From NCBI RefSeq assembly GCF_046127645.1, contig NZ_CP175919.1: a DNA stretch of 64,000 nt; one strand, written 5' to 3'. Shown here piece by piece: positions 1 to 8,669 of this stretch (within the stretch, counting starts at the first letter, position 1; every line of letters starts with the position of its first letter). This DNA is from Clostridium_F caseinilyticum. Its GTDB lineage: Bacteria > Bacillota > Clostridia > Clostridiales > Clostridiaceae. Both the position numbers and the translations under genes were made by a program. The notes beneath the pieces are model-generated. The model had not been told where the DNA came from and did not search any database. It saw nothing but the letters and a program-made list of their open reading frames with translations.

Positions 1-57
1 GACAAAATAATTATAGGAAGCTTAAAAGAAAAAAATTATAATTTGATATCATTTTAA
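1..57 (+). CDS. 3' end of an unidentified gene (partial)
   Basis: Frame 1 is open from the window edge to a TAA at 55-57 and gives an 18-residue C-terminus ending NYNLISF. The next start codon follows 14 nt later with a GGAGG ribosome site between them, so this is probably the previous gene of the same operon. Too little is visible to assign a function. Confidence 0.5.
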   Translation, partial: DKIIIGSLKEKNYNLISF

Positions 58-71
58 ATTGGAGGACTATT

Positions 72-686
72 ATGGTAAATGCTGTAATAATGGCATCAGG
101 TTACTCGACTAGAATGGGAAAAAACAAATTAATATTACCTTTCAAAGGAAAACCAATAATAGAACATGTTATAGATGCAATCAAAGAATGTAAATTCAAT
201 GAAATAATTTTAGTTGGCAAAGAAAATAAAGTTTTAGATATAGCTAAAAAGAAAAATATTTTAACTGTTTTAAATACAAAAGCCTACAAAGGCCAAAGTC
301 AGTCTATAAAATTAGGTATTTTAAATACATCTTCATCAAAAGGCTATATGTTTTTTACTGGTGACCAACCATTATTAGATTCATATAGTATCAACTTATT
401 ATTGAATACCTTTACAGAAAACAATAACTATATAATAATTCCTAAATATAAAAACAAAGTTGGCTCCCCTGCCATATTTCCTGAAAAATTCAAAGATGAA
501 TTGCTTAATTTACAAGGAGATGTGGGAGGTAAAACCGTTATAAATAATCATATAAATGAAATTATATTTGTAAACTTGAGAAATGAATATTCTTTATTTG
601 ATATTGATACTTCAAAGGATTATGAATATATATTAAACAAAAATTTGTACCAAGGATGTGATAACTATGATAAACAATATATATAA
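72..686 (+). CDS. MocA/MobA-like molybdenum cofactor nucleotidyltransferase
   Basis: This 204-residue protein resembles the NTP-transferase family that attaches CMP (MocA) or GMP (MobA) to molybdopterin in the cytoplasm. The N-terminal nucleotide-binding loop carries the G-x-S-x-R-M-G-x-N-K pattern at about residues 10-19. GQSQSIKLG at about 74-82 and the metal-binding GDQP at 97-100 are typical of MocA. The start has a GGAGG site 7 nt upstream. It overlaps yqeB and is followed by xdhC, the usual company of enzymes that prepare the cofactor for xanthine-dehydrogenase-type hydroxylases. This context favours the cytidylyltransferase, but GTP use cannot be excluded. Confidence 0.8.
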   Translation: MVNAVIMASGYSTRMGKNKLILPFKGKPIIEHVIDAIKECKFNEIILVGKENKVLDIAKKKNILTVLNTKAYKGQSQSIKLGILNTSSSKGYMFFTGDQPLLDSYSINLLLNTFTENNNYIIIPKYKNKVGSPAIFPEKFKDELLNLQGDVGGKTVINNHINEIIFVNLRNEYSLFDIDTSKDYEYILNKNLYQGCDNYDKQYI

Positions 687-1515
687 AGATATCATAATTG
701 TTAGAGGCGGAGGAGATCTAGCTTCAGGAACTATACACAAACTTCATAGAAGTGGTTTTAAAATATTAGTTTTAGAAACTTATAATCCAACCTCTATAAG
801 AAGGAATGTCTGTTATAGCGAAGCTATCTATAATGGTAAAATTACTATTGAAAATACTACTGCTGTAAAAGTAAACAATTTAAATGAAATATTAAAATGT
901 TGGCAAAATAATAAGATTCCTATTACAGTGGATCCTCATGGAAAATTTATAGAAATGCTTAGACCTAGAATATTAGTGGATGCTATACTTGCAAAGAAAA
1001 ATCTAGGTACAAAAATGAATATGGCAGAAATAACCATAGGCCTTGGCCCAGGGTTTTGTGCTGGTAAGGATGTGCATGCTGTTATAGAAACCATGAGAGG
1101 ACACAATTTGGGACGAATTATATTAAAAGGAGAAGCTATGAAAAATACAGGAGTACCTGGAGAAATTGGAGGATACTCTAAAGAGAGAGTTATATATAGT
1201 CCAGGTGGCGGAATTATTAAAAATGTGAGAAAAATTGGTGATTTTGTATCCTCTGGTGAAATTTTAGGTTATGTGGATAACTTAGAAATTAAAACAGAAA
1301 TAAGCGGATTATTAAGAGGACTTATAAGGGATGGCAGCAAAATAAATAAAGGGTTAAAAATAGCTGATGTAGATCCTAGATGCCATGAAATTAAAAATTG
1401 TTATACCATTTCTGATAAAGCACGTAATATTGCTGGTGGAGTATTAGAAGCTATACTATATTTTATGAATAAAAATACAGAAAGTAGGTCAAATTTATGG
1501 AACAAGATATCTTAA
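667..1515 (+). CDS. yqeB: YqeB family protein, selenium-dependent molybdenum hydroxylase system
   Basis: A 282-residue protein of the YqeB (EF2563) family, found beside selenium-dependent molybdenum hydroxylases and thought to act in maturing their cofactor. Its biochemical role is not firmly established. The N-terminus shows a glycine-rich dinucleotide-binding-like motif, VRGGGDLASGT. A second glycine-rich segment, GLGPGFCAGKDVHAVIETMRG, is characteristic of the family. I choose the ATG at 667, which has AAGGAT upstream. A GTG at 658 in the same frame has no spaced ribosome site. It overlaps the genes on both sides, which suggests translational coupling. No selenoprotein hydroxylase lies in this window. 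Confidence 0.75.
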   Translation: MINNIYKDIIIVRGGGDLASGTIHKLHRSGFKILVLETYNPTSIRRNVCYSEAIYNGKITIENTTAVKVNNLNEILKCWQNNKIPITVDPHGKFIEMLRPRILVDAILAKKNLGTKMNMAEITIGLGPGFCAGKDVHAVIETMRGHNLGRIILKGEAMKNTGVPGEIGGYSKERVIYSPGGGIIKNVRKIGDFVSSGEILGYVDNLEIKTEISGLLRGLIRDGSKINKGLKIADVDPRCHEIKNCYTISDKARNIAGGVLEAILYFMNKNTESRSNLWNKIS

Positions 1516-2306
1516 GAAATATTTATAAAAGTGTAAATAATGGTGACACAGTTGCTTTAGCTACTTTAACTCATATTTCAGGTTCTTCTCCAGGTAAGAC
1601 TGGCTCATTAATGGCAGTGTGGGAAAATGGGGAAATTCAAGGCACTGTAGGCGGTGGCAAAGTTGAATACGAAATCATAAATAAATCTATAGAATGTATT
1701 AAAAATAATAAAAGTAGTAATTTTAAATATAAATTAAATGAAAGTGGCGAACTAGGTATGCAGTGTGGTGGAGAAGCTGAGGGCTTCATAAAAGTCTTTA
1801 CTCCTGAAACTAAACTTATAATAGTTGGTGCTGGTCATATATCCTTTCATCTTCATAAAATAGCTAAAATTTTAAATTTCTATACAGTAGTAATAGATGA
1901 TAGAGAGGATTTTGCAAATAACAAAAGATTTCCTAATGCTAATGAAATAATAGTTGAAAAAATAGATAAAGCTTTATCCCAGTATCCTATAAATAAAAAT
2001 ACTTATATTATTATAGTAACAAGAGGACATAAGGATGATGCTTTAGCTTTAGAAACTGTAGTTTCAAAAAATGCAGCTTATATTGGTATGATAGGAAGTT
2101 CCAATAAAACATCCTACGTTATGAATAATTTAATTGCTAAAGGAATCTGTAGAGAAGACTTAGAAAAAGTATTTGCTCCTATTGGATTAGATATAGCCTC
2201 TGAGAAACCAGAAGAGATAGCAGCTGGTATTTTAAGTGAAGTTTTATTAATTAAAAATAAAGGAACTTTAAATCATATAAAAGATTTAAAAAAGATAAAT
2301 TTTTAA
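1497..2306 (+). CDS. xdhC: XdhC/CoxI family maturation factor
   Basis: This 269-residue protein has the two-part XdhC/CoxI structure. The N-terminal XdhC_CoxI domain contains GSSPGKTGSLM (about 29-39) and GTVGGGKVE (about 49-57). The C-terminal Rossmann domain begins at IIVGAGHIS (about 108-116). XdhC proteins bind the molybdenum cofactor, promote its sulfuration and insert it into xanthine-dehydrogenase-type enzymes. It overlaps yqeB by 19 nt. A weak A/T hairpin at its 3' end (about 2279-2312) does not look strong enough to separate it from the transporter genes that follow. Confidence 0.85.
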   Translation: MEQDILRNIYKSVNNGDTVALATLTHISGSSPGKTGSLMAVWENGEIQGTVGGGKVEYEIINKSIECIKNNKSSNFKYKLNESGELGMQCGGEAEGFIKVFTPETKLIIVGAGHISFHLHKIAKILNFYTVVIDDREDFANNKRFPNANEIIVEKIDKALSQYPINKNTYIIIVTRGHKDDALALETVVSKNAAYIGMIGSSNKTSYVMNNLIAKGICREDLEKVFAPIGLDIASEKPEEIAAGILSEVLLIKNKGTLNHIKDLKKINF

Positions 2307-2331
2307 ATCTTTTAACCAAAGGAGAATTACT

Positions 2332-2397
2332 ATGTATAATATATTAATTAGCTGGAATATACCTATAAAACTTTATGAAAATGAGATGATTCCATGA
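2332..2397 (+). CDS. 21-residue small ORF coupled to the FecCD permease
   Basis: An ATG at 2332 lies 7 nt after a strong AAAGGAG site and opens a 21-residue frame, MYNILISWNIPIK and so on, ending in TGA at 2395-2397. That TGA overlaps the ATG of the permease (ATGA), the classic arrangement for translational coupling. The permease has no better ribosome site of its own. The ORF may be a coupling leader peptide or the remnant of a longer gene. No family is recognised. Confidence 0.45.
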   Translation: MYNILISWNIPIKLYENEMIP

Positions 2398-3362
2398 ACA
2401 AAATAAAAAAATATTTAATATTTCAATTAGGTATTATCCTAATTCTATTATCAATTTTTATAGGAAGATATTCTATATCTTTAAGGGATTTATATTTTAT
2501 AAATGATAAAACTATTGCTATATTTTTTAATTTACGATTGCCAAGAATTATAGCTGCATTACTTGTTGGTGGTGCCTTATCTACTGCTGGTGCCTCTTAT
2601 CAAGGTATGTTTAGAAATCCTTTAGTATCTCCTGATATTTTAGGTGCCTCTGCTGGAGCCAGCTTTGGTGTTGCAGTAGGTATATTACTTTCTTTAAATG
2701 TTCAATTTATACAAGTTTTTGCATTTATATTTGGGTTAATTGCAGTTATAAGTTCTTGGAGAATAAGCAAAAGAATCCCTCATCATGATCCAAGTTTAGT
2801 ATTGGTTTTATCTGGAATGCTGGTACAAGGAATATTTACATCTGGAGTATCTCTTGTTAAATATATATGTGATCCTTATGATAAACTACCTGCTATAACC
2901 TTTTGGCTTATGGGGGGCTTATCTTCTATAACTTTAAAAGATTTACAAATTATGATAATACCAATAGTCCTAGGATTAATACCTTTACTTTTAATAAGAT
3001 GGAAACTTAACATATTATCCCTTCCAGAAGAAGAAGCAAAAACTCTAGGAGTAAATACAGATAGAATAAGAATTATTGTAATAATATGTTCCACCTTACT
3101 TAGTGCTTCAATTGTTTCTTACTGTGGAATTATTGGATGGGTAGGGTTAGTTATTCCTCATTTAACAAGATCATTATATGGTCCTAATTATAAAATATTA
3201 CTTCCAACTTCTTTTATTATAGGTGCCTTATATATGCTCTTAGTAGATGACTTAGCTAGATGTGTATTTCCTGTGGAGGTTCCCCTTGGAATATTAACTT
3301 CTCTAATAGGAATACCATTTTTCGCTTACTTATTAATAAACGTAAGGAAGGGTTGGATATGA
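2394..3362 (+). CDS. FecCD-type ABC transporter permease
   Basis: This 322-residue membrane protein has the FecCD (BtuC-like) architecture of about nine to ten helices. Recognisable segments are LRLPRIIAALLVGGALSTAG, FRNPLVSPDILGASAGASFG and CGIIGWVGLVIPHLTRSLYG. Such permeases work as dimers in type II importers for iron chelates, B12, heme or, in the MolBCA system, molybdate. Its stop overlaps the start of the ATPase gene (ATGA). Because it follows molybdenum-cofactor genes, molybdate or tungstate is a plausible cargo, but sequence alone does not exclude an iron chelate. Confidence 0.88.
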   Translation: MNKIKKYLIFQLGIILILLSIFIGRYSISLRDLYFINDKTIAIFFNLRLPRIIAALLVGGALSTAGASYQGMFRNPLVSPDILGASAGASFGVAVGILLSLNVQFIQVFAFIFGLIAVISSWRISKRIPHHDPSLVLVLSGMLVQGIFTSGVSLVKYICDPYDKLPAITFWLMGGLSSITLKDLQIMIIPIVLGLIPLLLIRWKLNILSLPEEEAKTLGVNTDRIRIIVIICSTLLSASIVSYCGIIGWVGLVIPHLTRSLYGPNYKILLPTSFIIGALYMLLVDDLARCVFPVEVPLGILTSLIGIPFFAYLLINVRKGWI

Positions 3363-4153
3363 AATTAGAAATAAAAAAAGCTTCTTTTGGTTATGATGAT
3401 ACCATACTTTATAAAAATTTATCCTTTAGTTTAAATTCAGGAGAATTGCTATGTGTTCTCGGTCCTAATGGTGTTGGAAAGACAACCTTTTTTAAAGCTA
3501 TATTGAATATTTTAAAATTAAAATCTGGGAAAATATTAATAGATGCTAAGAATATAAATTCTTATTCTCCTAATGAATTATATAAATATATGGCTTATGT
3601 ACCTCAAGCACACACTCCACCTTTTCCTTTTACTGTGTTTGATGTAGTTCTAATGGGTCGTGCTGTATACATAAAGGAATTTTCTTCCCCAAGCAAGATT
3701 GATAAACAAATTGCGGAAAACTCTTTGAATACTTTAGGTATATTACACTTAAAAAATAAAATTTATACAGAAATAAGTGGTGGTGAAAGGCAACTTGTGT
3801 TAATAGCAAGAGCTATTACTCAGGAAGCTTCTATAATCATAATGGATGAACCTACATCAAATCTTGATTATGGAAATCAAATAAAAGTTTTAAATTTAAT
3901 AAAATCACTATGTAATAATAGCAATAAAACTATACTTATATCTTGTCATAATCCAAATCATGCTCTTTTGTATGGAAGTAAAGTTATTATTATGAAACAA
4001 GAAGGATTATTTTCCTTTGGTAATCCATCTGATGAAATTACTCCTAAAGTTATAAAAGAAACTTATGGAATAGATATAAAAATGATAAATACTAATATTA
4101 GTGGGAACTCACAACAAAATATATGCATACCCTTTAGCTCTAATTTTAAATAA
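3359..4153 (+). CDS. FecE-type ABC transporter ATP-binding protein
   Basis: A 264-residue ATPase that energises the adjoining FecCD permease. Visible motifs are Walker A GPNGVGKTT, a Q-loop in YVPQAHTPPFPFTVFD, the signature ISGGERQLVLIARA, Walker B IIMDEPTSNLD and the switch histidine in SCHNPNHA. The frame is open from 3260, but the ATG at 3359, which overlaps the permease stop in ATGA and follows GGAAGGG, is clearly the start. It is the second gene of the permease, ATPase, binding-protein set. Confidence 0.88.
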   Translation: MKLEIKKASFGYDDTILYKNLSFSLNSGELLCVLGPNGVGKTTFFKAILNILKLKSGKILIDAKNINSYSPNELYKYMAYVPQAHTPPFPFTVFDVVLMGRAVYIKEFSSPSKIDKQIAENSLNTLGILHLKNKIYTEISGGERQLVLIARAITQEASIIIMDEPTSNLDYGNQIKVLNLIKSLCNNSNKTILISCHNPNHALLYGSKVIIMKQEGLFSFGNPSDEITPKVIKETYGIDIKMINTNISGNSQQNICIPFSSNFK

Positions 4154-4182
4154 ATTTTTACATACCTATGTACACGAAATGT

Positions 4183-4310
4183 TTATCCGATGACTACCTG
4201 CCTTAATACTCCTCTTCTTCAAAGTGGGAATAAAAAGCAGATACCTAGATAACCATTTTCTAAGCTTCACAGGGAGTAAAAACTACCTATAAAGCTTAGA
4301 ACTCTATTTA
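4183..4310. repeat. Structured dispersed repeat, copy A
   Basis: This 128-bp sequence is one of three related copies in the window (others at 8527-8669 and 8851-8994). Shared blocks are TTATCCGATGAC, CTTAATACTCC, AAAGTGGGAATAAA, TAGATAACCATTTTCTAAGC and AAAGCTTAGAACTC. Likely stems are TTATC with GATAA, ACTCC with GGAATA/GGAGT, and CTAAGCTT with AAGCTTAG. It sits between the ATPase and binding-protein genes of one operon, on the transcribed strand. Its orientation relative to neighbours differs from the other copies, so it is more likely a mobile repeat than a regulator of this operon. Confidence 0.6.
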
Positions 4311-4329
4311 TGAAAGGAGTATCAATACG

Positions 4330-5379
4330 ATGCTAAAAAAAATATCAAAACAAATTACAGTCTTAACACTAATTTTACTTATTGTATTCTCTTTTTCTGG
4401 ATGTACTAATAAAACTCAGACTACTTCGAATAACTACAGAACCATAACAGATCAAGCTGGAAGAGAAGTAAAAGTCCCTGAAAAAATAGAAAAAATTTAT
4501 TGTACAAGTCCCTTAGGATCTGTATTTATCTATTCATTATCTCCTGAAAAACTAGTTGCATGGAATAACAAGATTCCTAAAAAATCTCTTAAATATCTTG
4601 GCGAAGATGTGGCCAAACTTCCTGTAGCTGGTAGCCTACAAGGTAAAAAATCAGGCAACATAGAAGAAATATCTAAGTTAAAGCCTGATATAGTAATATC
4701 TATGGGAGATATAAACGATTCAACTATATCTGGGGTAGAAAAATTTCAAAAGCAATCAAATATACCTTTTATACTTGTAGATGGTAAAATGGATAAATTA
4801 CCTGAAGCCTATAAATTTGTAGGTGATTTATTAAATAAAAAAGAGAAAGCTAAGGAACTTGCTATTTATTGTGACAAAACTCTCAAATCATCAAAAGAAA
4901 TCACAAATATCATCAAAGAAGATAAAAAAATAAAAGTTTATTATGCTGAGGGTCCTAAAGGTTTAGAAACAGATCCAGAAGGTTCCCTGCATTCAGAAGT
5001 TATAACCTATGCTGGTGGAAAGAATGTAGCTAATTTTCCTGTAAAGCATGGTTCAAGAAATACTATATCTATGGAACAAATTATATCTTGGAATCCTGAT
5101 GTTATTGTTTCAGATTCTAATACATTTAATGATAGTTCTTGGAATCAAGTTTCCGCAACAAAGGAAAATAAAATATATACAATACCATCATTACCCTTTA
5201 ACTGGTTTGATAAACCACCATCAATTAACAGGCTAATAGGGATAAAATGGTTTCAATCTTGCCTATATCCTGAACTATATAAGGGAGACATAAAAAAAGA
5301 TACTAAAGAATTTTTTAAATTATTTTATCATAAAGATCTTTCTGATGAAGAAGTTAATAATATTCTAAAAGCAAACTAA
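4330..5379 (+). CDS. FecB/BtuF-type ABC substrate-binding lipoprotein
   Basis: A 349-residue extracellular binding protein. It has a lipoprotein signal peptide with the lipobox FSGC at about residues 24-27, then the periplasmic-binding-protein fold. DQAGREVKVPEKIEKI (about 41-56) is the normal start of this family, and ISKLKPDIVISMG and ISWNPDVIVSD mark the two lobes. It would deliver its ligand to the FecCD permease just upstream. Neighbouring molybdenum-cofactor genes suggest an oxyanion such as molybdate or tungstate. This is inference, since family members bind many ligands. GAAAGGAG stands 8 nt before the start. Confidence 0.85.
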   Translation: MLKKISKQITVLTLILLIVFSFSGCTNKTQTTSNNYRTITDQAGREVKVPEKIEKIYCTSPLGSVFIYSLSPEKLVAWNNKIPKKSLKYLGEDVAKLPVAGSLQGKKSGNIEEISKLKPDIVISMGDINDSTISGVEKFQKQSNIPFILVDGKMDKLPEAYKFVGDLLNKKEKAKELAIYCDKTLKSSKEITNIIKEDKKIKVYYAEGPKGLETDPEGSLHSEVITYAGGKNVANFPVKHGSRNTISMEQIISWNPDVIVSDSNTFNDSSWNQVSATKENKIYTIPSLPFNWFDKPPSINRLIGIKWFQSCLYPELYKGDIKKDTKEFFKLFYHKDLSDEEVNNILKAN

Positions 5380-5385
5380 ATAAGC

Positions 5386-5425
5386 AAAAATCCTAATTTA
5401 TTTAATAAATAAATTAGGATTTTTC
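5386..5425 (+). terminator. Rho-independent terminator of the transporter operon
   Basis: AATCCTAATTTATTTA pairs with TAAATAAATTAGGATT and is followed by a T-run. It lies just after the binding-protein stop codon. Confidence 0.85.
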
Positions 5426-5519
5426 TATTTTTTAAATGATAAGTTTGATATAATAAAGTAAAATTTAATAATAAATGTATTTTTATAAAAATATACTTAT
5501 GAAAGGTATGATAATAAGA

Positions 5520-5852
5520 ATGACTTTTTTATCTTTAGCAATTTTTATAGGCATATTAATTTTAGCTATGTGGATATGTAAAAACAATTATAAAAATAGG
5601 AAATATGAATTAATAAATAATCTTAAAGATTTTAATAAATATATAGAAGATTATTATCATTCTATGGATCAATATAAAAAAGAAAAATTTATATCACTTT
5701 TGAATGCAAGTTGGAAAGAAAATTTCATAAGTATATTAGAACATAGATTTTATTATGGTAATAATGTTTGGTCTATTCAGCAACAAATATCTAATCAAGA
5801 AGAATTATTTAGGGAACTAAAAAAATTTAATGAAACTGAAAAAAATACTTAA
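5520..5852 (+). CDS. Small single-pass membrane protein, unknown function
   Basis: This 110-residue protein has one N-terminal membrane helix (TFLSLAIFIGILILAMWIC) followed by a charged domain rich in Lys, Asn, Tyr and Glu. The frame is open from an ATG at 5475, but a TATAAT-like -10 at 5449-5454 puts the RNA start near 5461. The ATG at 5520 has a GAAAGG site, although at long spacing. The start is therefore uncertain. No family is recognised. It stands alone between two terminated units. Confidence 0.55.
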   Translation: MTFLSLAIFIGILILAMWICKNNYKNRKYELINNLKDFNKYIEDYYHSMDQYKKEKFISLLNASWKENFISILEHRFYYGNNVWSIQQQISNQEELFRELKKFNETEKNT

Positions 5853-5951
5853 ACTTTCTGTTATCTAAAACAATATATTATTTAAATATAAAAATTATAT
5901 ATAAATAAATTCTTATTATTTATTACAAAAATAAAATAGGAGGCACCTATA

Positions 5952-6524
5952 ATGAAAATAATATGTATTGGAGATAGTTTAACCTTTGGTTACGGTGTTA
6001 ATAGAAACTATTGTTGGGTTACTCTTTTAAAAAATATATTGCAACATGAAGTTATAAATAAAGGTATAAATGGCGATACAACTACAGGTATTTTAACTAG
6101 ATCTCATGAAGATATAATAAAAAATAAACCTACTCATACTATAATTCTAGCTGGAACAAATGATTTTTTGTTAGGTCGTTCTTTAGAAAATGTAGAAAAA
6201 AATTTAAGTCTGATAATTGAGGAATGTATACAAAATAACATAATTCCTATTATAGGTATTCCCATGGAAATAGAAATTGCTATGGCGCAGAAGATTTGGA
6301 CATCTGATCTAGACTATTTAAGTGTAAATAACAAACTAACTGAATATAGAAAATATATTTTAAATATTTCTAAAGAAAATAAATTTAAATATATAGATTT
6401 TTTCTCAGTTATTAAAGAACATAAAACAAAATGTGAATCCTCTGAACTATTTGTAGATGGAATTCACCCTACCCTATTAGGACATAAAATAATGTTTAAT
6501 AAAGCCTATGGGATATTTAAATAA
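5952..6524 (+). CDS. GDSL-family lipase/esterase (SGNH hydrolase)
   Basis: A 190-residue SGNH hydrolase of the TesA/GDSL type, without a signal peptide and therefore probably cytoplasmic. Block I is GDSLTFGYG with the catalytic Ser at about residue 8. Block II is around GINGDTTTG, block III is GTNDFL, and block V is DGIHPTLLGH with the catalytic Asp and His. Such enzymes hydrolyse acyl or acetyl esters, and the substrate here cannot be predicted. TAGGAGG lies 9 nt before the ATG. The gene has its own terminator. Confidence 0.85.
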   Translation: MKIICIGDSLTFGYGVNRNYCWVTLLKNILQHEVINKGINGDTTTGILTRSHEDIIKNKPTHTIILAGTNDFLLGRSLENVEKNLSLIIEECIQNNIIPIIGIPMEIEIAMAQKIWTSDLDYLSVNNKLTEYRKYILNISKENKFKYIDFFSVIKEHKTKCESSELFVDGIHPTLLGHKIMFNKAYGIFK

Positions 6525-6542
6525 TATCTCATAGGCTTTATT
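6501..6542 (+). terminator. Terminator overlapping the GDSL gene stop
   Basis: AAAGCCTATGGGATATT pairs with AATATCTCATAGGCTTT, with T and A runs after it. The left arm lies in the last codons of the GDSL gene. Confidence 0.75.
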
Positions 6543-6700
6543 AAAAAATAATATTTCAAATAAAATATATTTGTATATAAAGAATTTTATTATTATATGT
6601 ATAAAATTATTCTTATTGGTAAGTATACTTAATGTATTAACCCCCATTATATAAGTCCCCCATATTGCTTTAATAATATTACATATAGCTTCCTTTAATT

Positions 6701-6744
6701 AAAATATAGCCTAAAGAACTATTAATAGTTCTTTAGGCTATATT
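6701..6744 (-). terminator. Terminator of the purine permease gene
   Basis: A near-perfect inverted repeat, AAATATAGCCTAAAGAACTA with TAGTTCTTTAGGCTATATTT, lies 12 bp past the permease stop on the minus strand. It could also work on the plus strand. Confidence 0.8.
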
Positions 6745-6755
6745 TATATATATTT

Positions 6756-8198
6756 TTATTTAGGAAGAATTGTAAATCTAATTATGAATAATATTGCCAA
6801 TATATAAACTATTGGATGAACTTCTTTTCTTTTACCTGTAAATACTTTAACTATTGGATAAAATATTATTCCTGCTGCTATACCATTAGCAATACTATAA
6901 CTAAATGGCATTATTGATATAGTAAAAAAAGCTGGTAGTGCTTCTGTAAAATCATTAAAATCTATTTTTGTTATGGCTCCCATCATTAATACGCCCACTA
7001 TTATAAGTGCTGGAGCTGTAGCTTCTGCTGGAACTATTCCTACAAGCCCACTAAAAAACATTGCTAATAAAAACATGATAGCTGTAACAAATGATGTTAA
7101 TCCTGTTCTTCCACCTTCTGACACTCCTGCTGTAGATTCTACATAAGTAGTAACAGTACTTGTTCCAATTAAAGCTCCTGCTGTAGTAGCTACTGCATCT
7201 GCTAAAAGTGCTTTATCTAAATCTTCCATTTTTCCGTTTTCATCAAGCATTCCTGCTTTTTCTGCTGTTCCGACTAAAGTTCCTATAGTATCAAACATAT
7301 CTACTAAACTAAAAGATATAACAACTGTTAATATACTCATTAACGCTCCAACTATTCCTGCTCCACCAAAACCTAAAAGGCCTGGTAAATCTAATTTTAA
7401 AAAAGTTGGTGCTAAAGATGGTGGTGCCGATATAATACTTACCCCTGCTACTTTTGTTACTCCTAAAGGTATTCCTATTAGCATAGTAACAACTATTCCT
7501 ATTAACATAGAACCTTTAACATTTTTAGCCATCAAAATAGCTGTTATACAAATACCTATTATAGTTAATACAGTTGCTGGATTTGTAAAATCACCAAAAC
7601 TTATAAGTGTTGCTGGATTTGCAACTATTATTCCACCAGATTTAAATCCTACTAAAGCTATAAATAATCCTATTCCACCAGATATAGCTAATTTTAAATT
7701 TTGTGGAAGGGCATCTACTATTTTTTCTCTTATAGATGTTAATGTTATAATTATAAAAAGCAATCCAGATATGAATACTGCTGCTAAGGCTTGTTGCCAA
7801 GTATATCCTAGAGTTAAGCATACACTAAAAGTAAAAAATGCATTTAACCCCATACCTGGAGCTTGTGCAAAAGGCACATTAGCATAAAGAGCCATTATTA
7901 AAGTACCTATACCTGCTGAAATACAGGTAGCAGCAAATACTGCTCCAACTACTGGATCATTTATAGCAGATAAACCTGCCTTTACAGCTGCTTCACCTAC
8001 AAGCCCTTTAGAATTCATTCCCGCTTGCATTAATATGCTTGGATTAACAAATATTATATATGCCATAGTAATAAATGTAGTAATACCTGCTATAATCTCA
8101 GTCTTAACATTACTACCACGCTCTGATAATTTAAAAAATGAGTCCAAAAAACCTTTATTATTAGGTTCTTTATAATTTTTTTCCTTCTGCATATACAT
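6756..8198 (-). CDS. NCS2/AzgA-type purine (hypoxanthine/guanine) permease
   Basis: This 480-residue integral membrane protein belongs to the PbuG/PbuO (AzgA) branch of the nucleobase permeases. Family segments include ITTFITMAYIIFVNPSIL, NVPFAQAPGMGLNAFFTF, LVDMFDTIGTLVGTA and GTSTVTTYVESTAGVSEGGR. It imports purine bases by proton symport. The start ATG follows AGGAGGAG by 6 nt. A guanine riboswitch and terminator hairpin upstream support hypoxanthine or guanine as substrate, with expression off when guanine is plentiful. The gene is monocistronic, with its own terminator. Confidence 0.92.
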   Translation of the reverse strand: MYMQKEKNYKEPNNKGFLDSFFKLSERGSNVKTEIIAGITTFITMAYIIFVNPSILMQAGMNSKGLVGEAAVKAGLSAINDPVVGAVFAATCISAGIGTLIMALYANVPFAQAPGMGLNAFFTFSVCLTLGYTWQQALAAVFISGLLFIIITLTSIREKIVDALPQNLKLAISGGIGLFIALVGFKSGGIIVANPATLISFGDFTNPATVLTIIGICITAILMAKNVKGSMLIGIVVTMLIGIPLGVTKVAGVSIISAPPSLAPTFLKLDLPGLLGFGGAGIVGALMSILTVVISFSLVDMFDTIGTLVGTAEKAGMLDENGKMEDLDKALLADAVATTAGALIGTSTVTTYVESTAGVSEGGRTGLTSFVTAIMFLLAMFFSGLVGIVPAEATAPALIIVGVLMMGAITKIDFNDFTEALPAFFTISIMPFSYSIANGIAAGIIFYPIVKVFTGKRKEVHPIVYILAILFIIRFTILPK

Positions 8199-8214
8199 GT
8201 AATACTCCTCCTAA

Positions 8215-8270
8215 ATAAAAAAGTTTTTGCTTACGGATTATAAATATGAGTAAATCCAAAACAAAAACTT
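8215..8270 (-). terminator. Expression-platform terminator of the guanine riboswitch
   Basis: Read on the minus strand, AAAGTTTTTGTTTTGGATTTA pairs with TAAATCCGTAAGCAAAAACTT and runs into TTTTTTATTT, directly before the permease ribosome site. It is the expected attenuator between the purine aptamer and the gene. Confidence 0.8.
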
Positions 8271-8297
8271 TAATATACAAATAAATAAACTGGACTT

Positions 8298-8364
8298 ACC
8301 CATAGTCAGAGATTTAAGGCCTCTGGTAGAAACTCTTAACCCGTATTGTTAAGATTATATGGAT
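8298..8364 (-). promoter_or_regulatory. Guanine (purine) riboswitch aptamer
   Basis: On the minus strand the aptamer runs from ATCCATATAATC to CTGACTATGGGT. P1 is ATCCATA with TATGGGT. P2 is TTAAC/GTTAA, followed by the invariant GTTTCTACC. P3 is AGAG/CTCT with a CCTTAAAT loop. The base before TATGGG is C (GAC-TATGGG), which is the specificity position for guanine or hypoxanthine; adenine riboswitches have U there. It controls the purine permease. Confidence 0.93.
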
Positions 8365-8526
8365 AAAACTATTCACTTAACTTACAAATACATAATACCT
8401 TATGTTTATAAATTAGTCAACACTTTCACCATATTTTTTATATTAATGTTCTTATCAGTTTGAATATTAAACTTTATTTTTCTCTATATCGTTCGTATAT
8501 AACCTTTTAAATATTTCTTTAAAAGT

Positions 8527-8669
8527 TTTATCCGATGCCTCTACGCCCTAATACTCCCATCTTCGTCAAAGTGGAAGTAAAGAGCGGCTACGTCACTGGA
8601 TAACTATTTTCTAAGCTTTAATTAATATAAGTAAAAGCTCCCTCTAAAGCCAATAACTCTGTTTATAAA
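8527..8669. repeat. Structured dispersed repeat, copy B
   Basis: About 143 bp, homologous to copy A. Shared blocks are TTATCCGATG, CCTAATACTCC, CAAAGTGGAAGTAAAGAGC, GGATAACTATTTTCTAAGCTT and AACTCTGTTTATAAAA. It lies far upstream of the purine riboswitch, between the permease and the symporter, reading opposite to both genes when written as in copy A. Confidence 0.6.

Noticed and set aside
4183..4310. A metabolite riboswitch for the binding-protein gene
   Set aside because: Related copies lie at 8527 and 8851 in the opposite relation to neighbouring genes, so the sequence behaves as a dispersed repeat, and no known aptamer core is seen.
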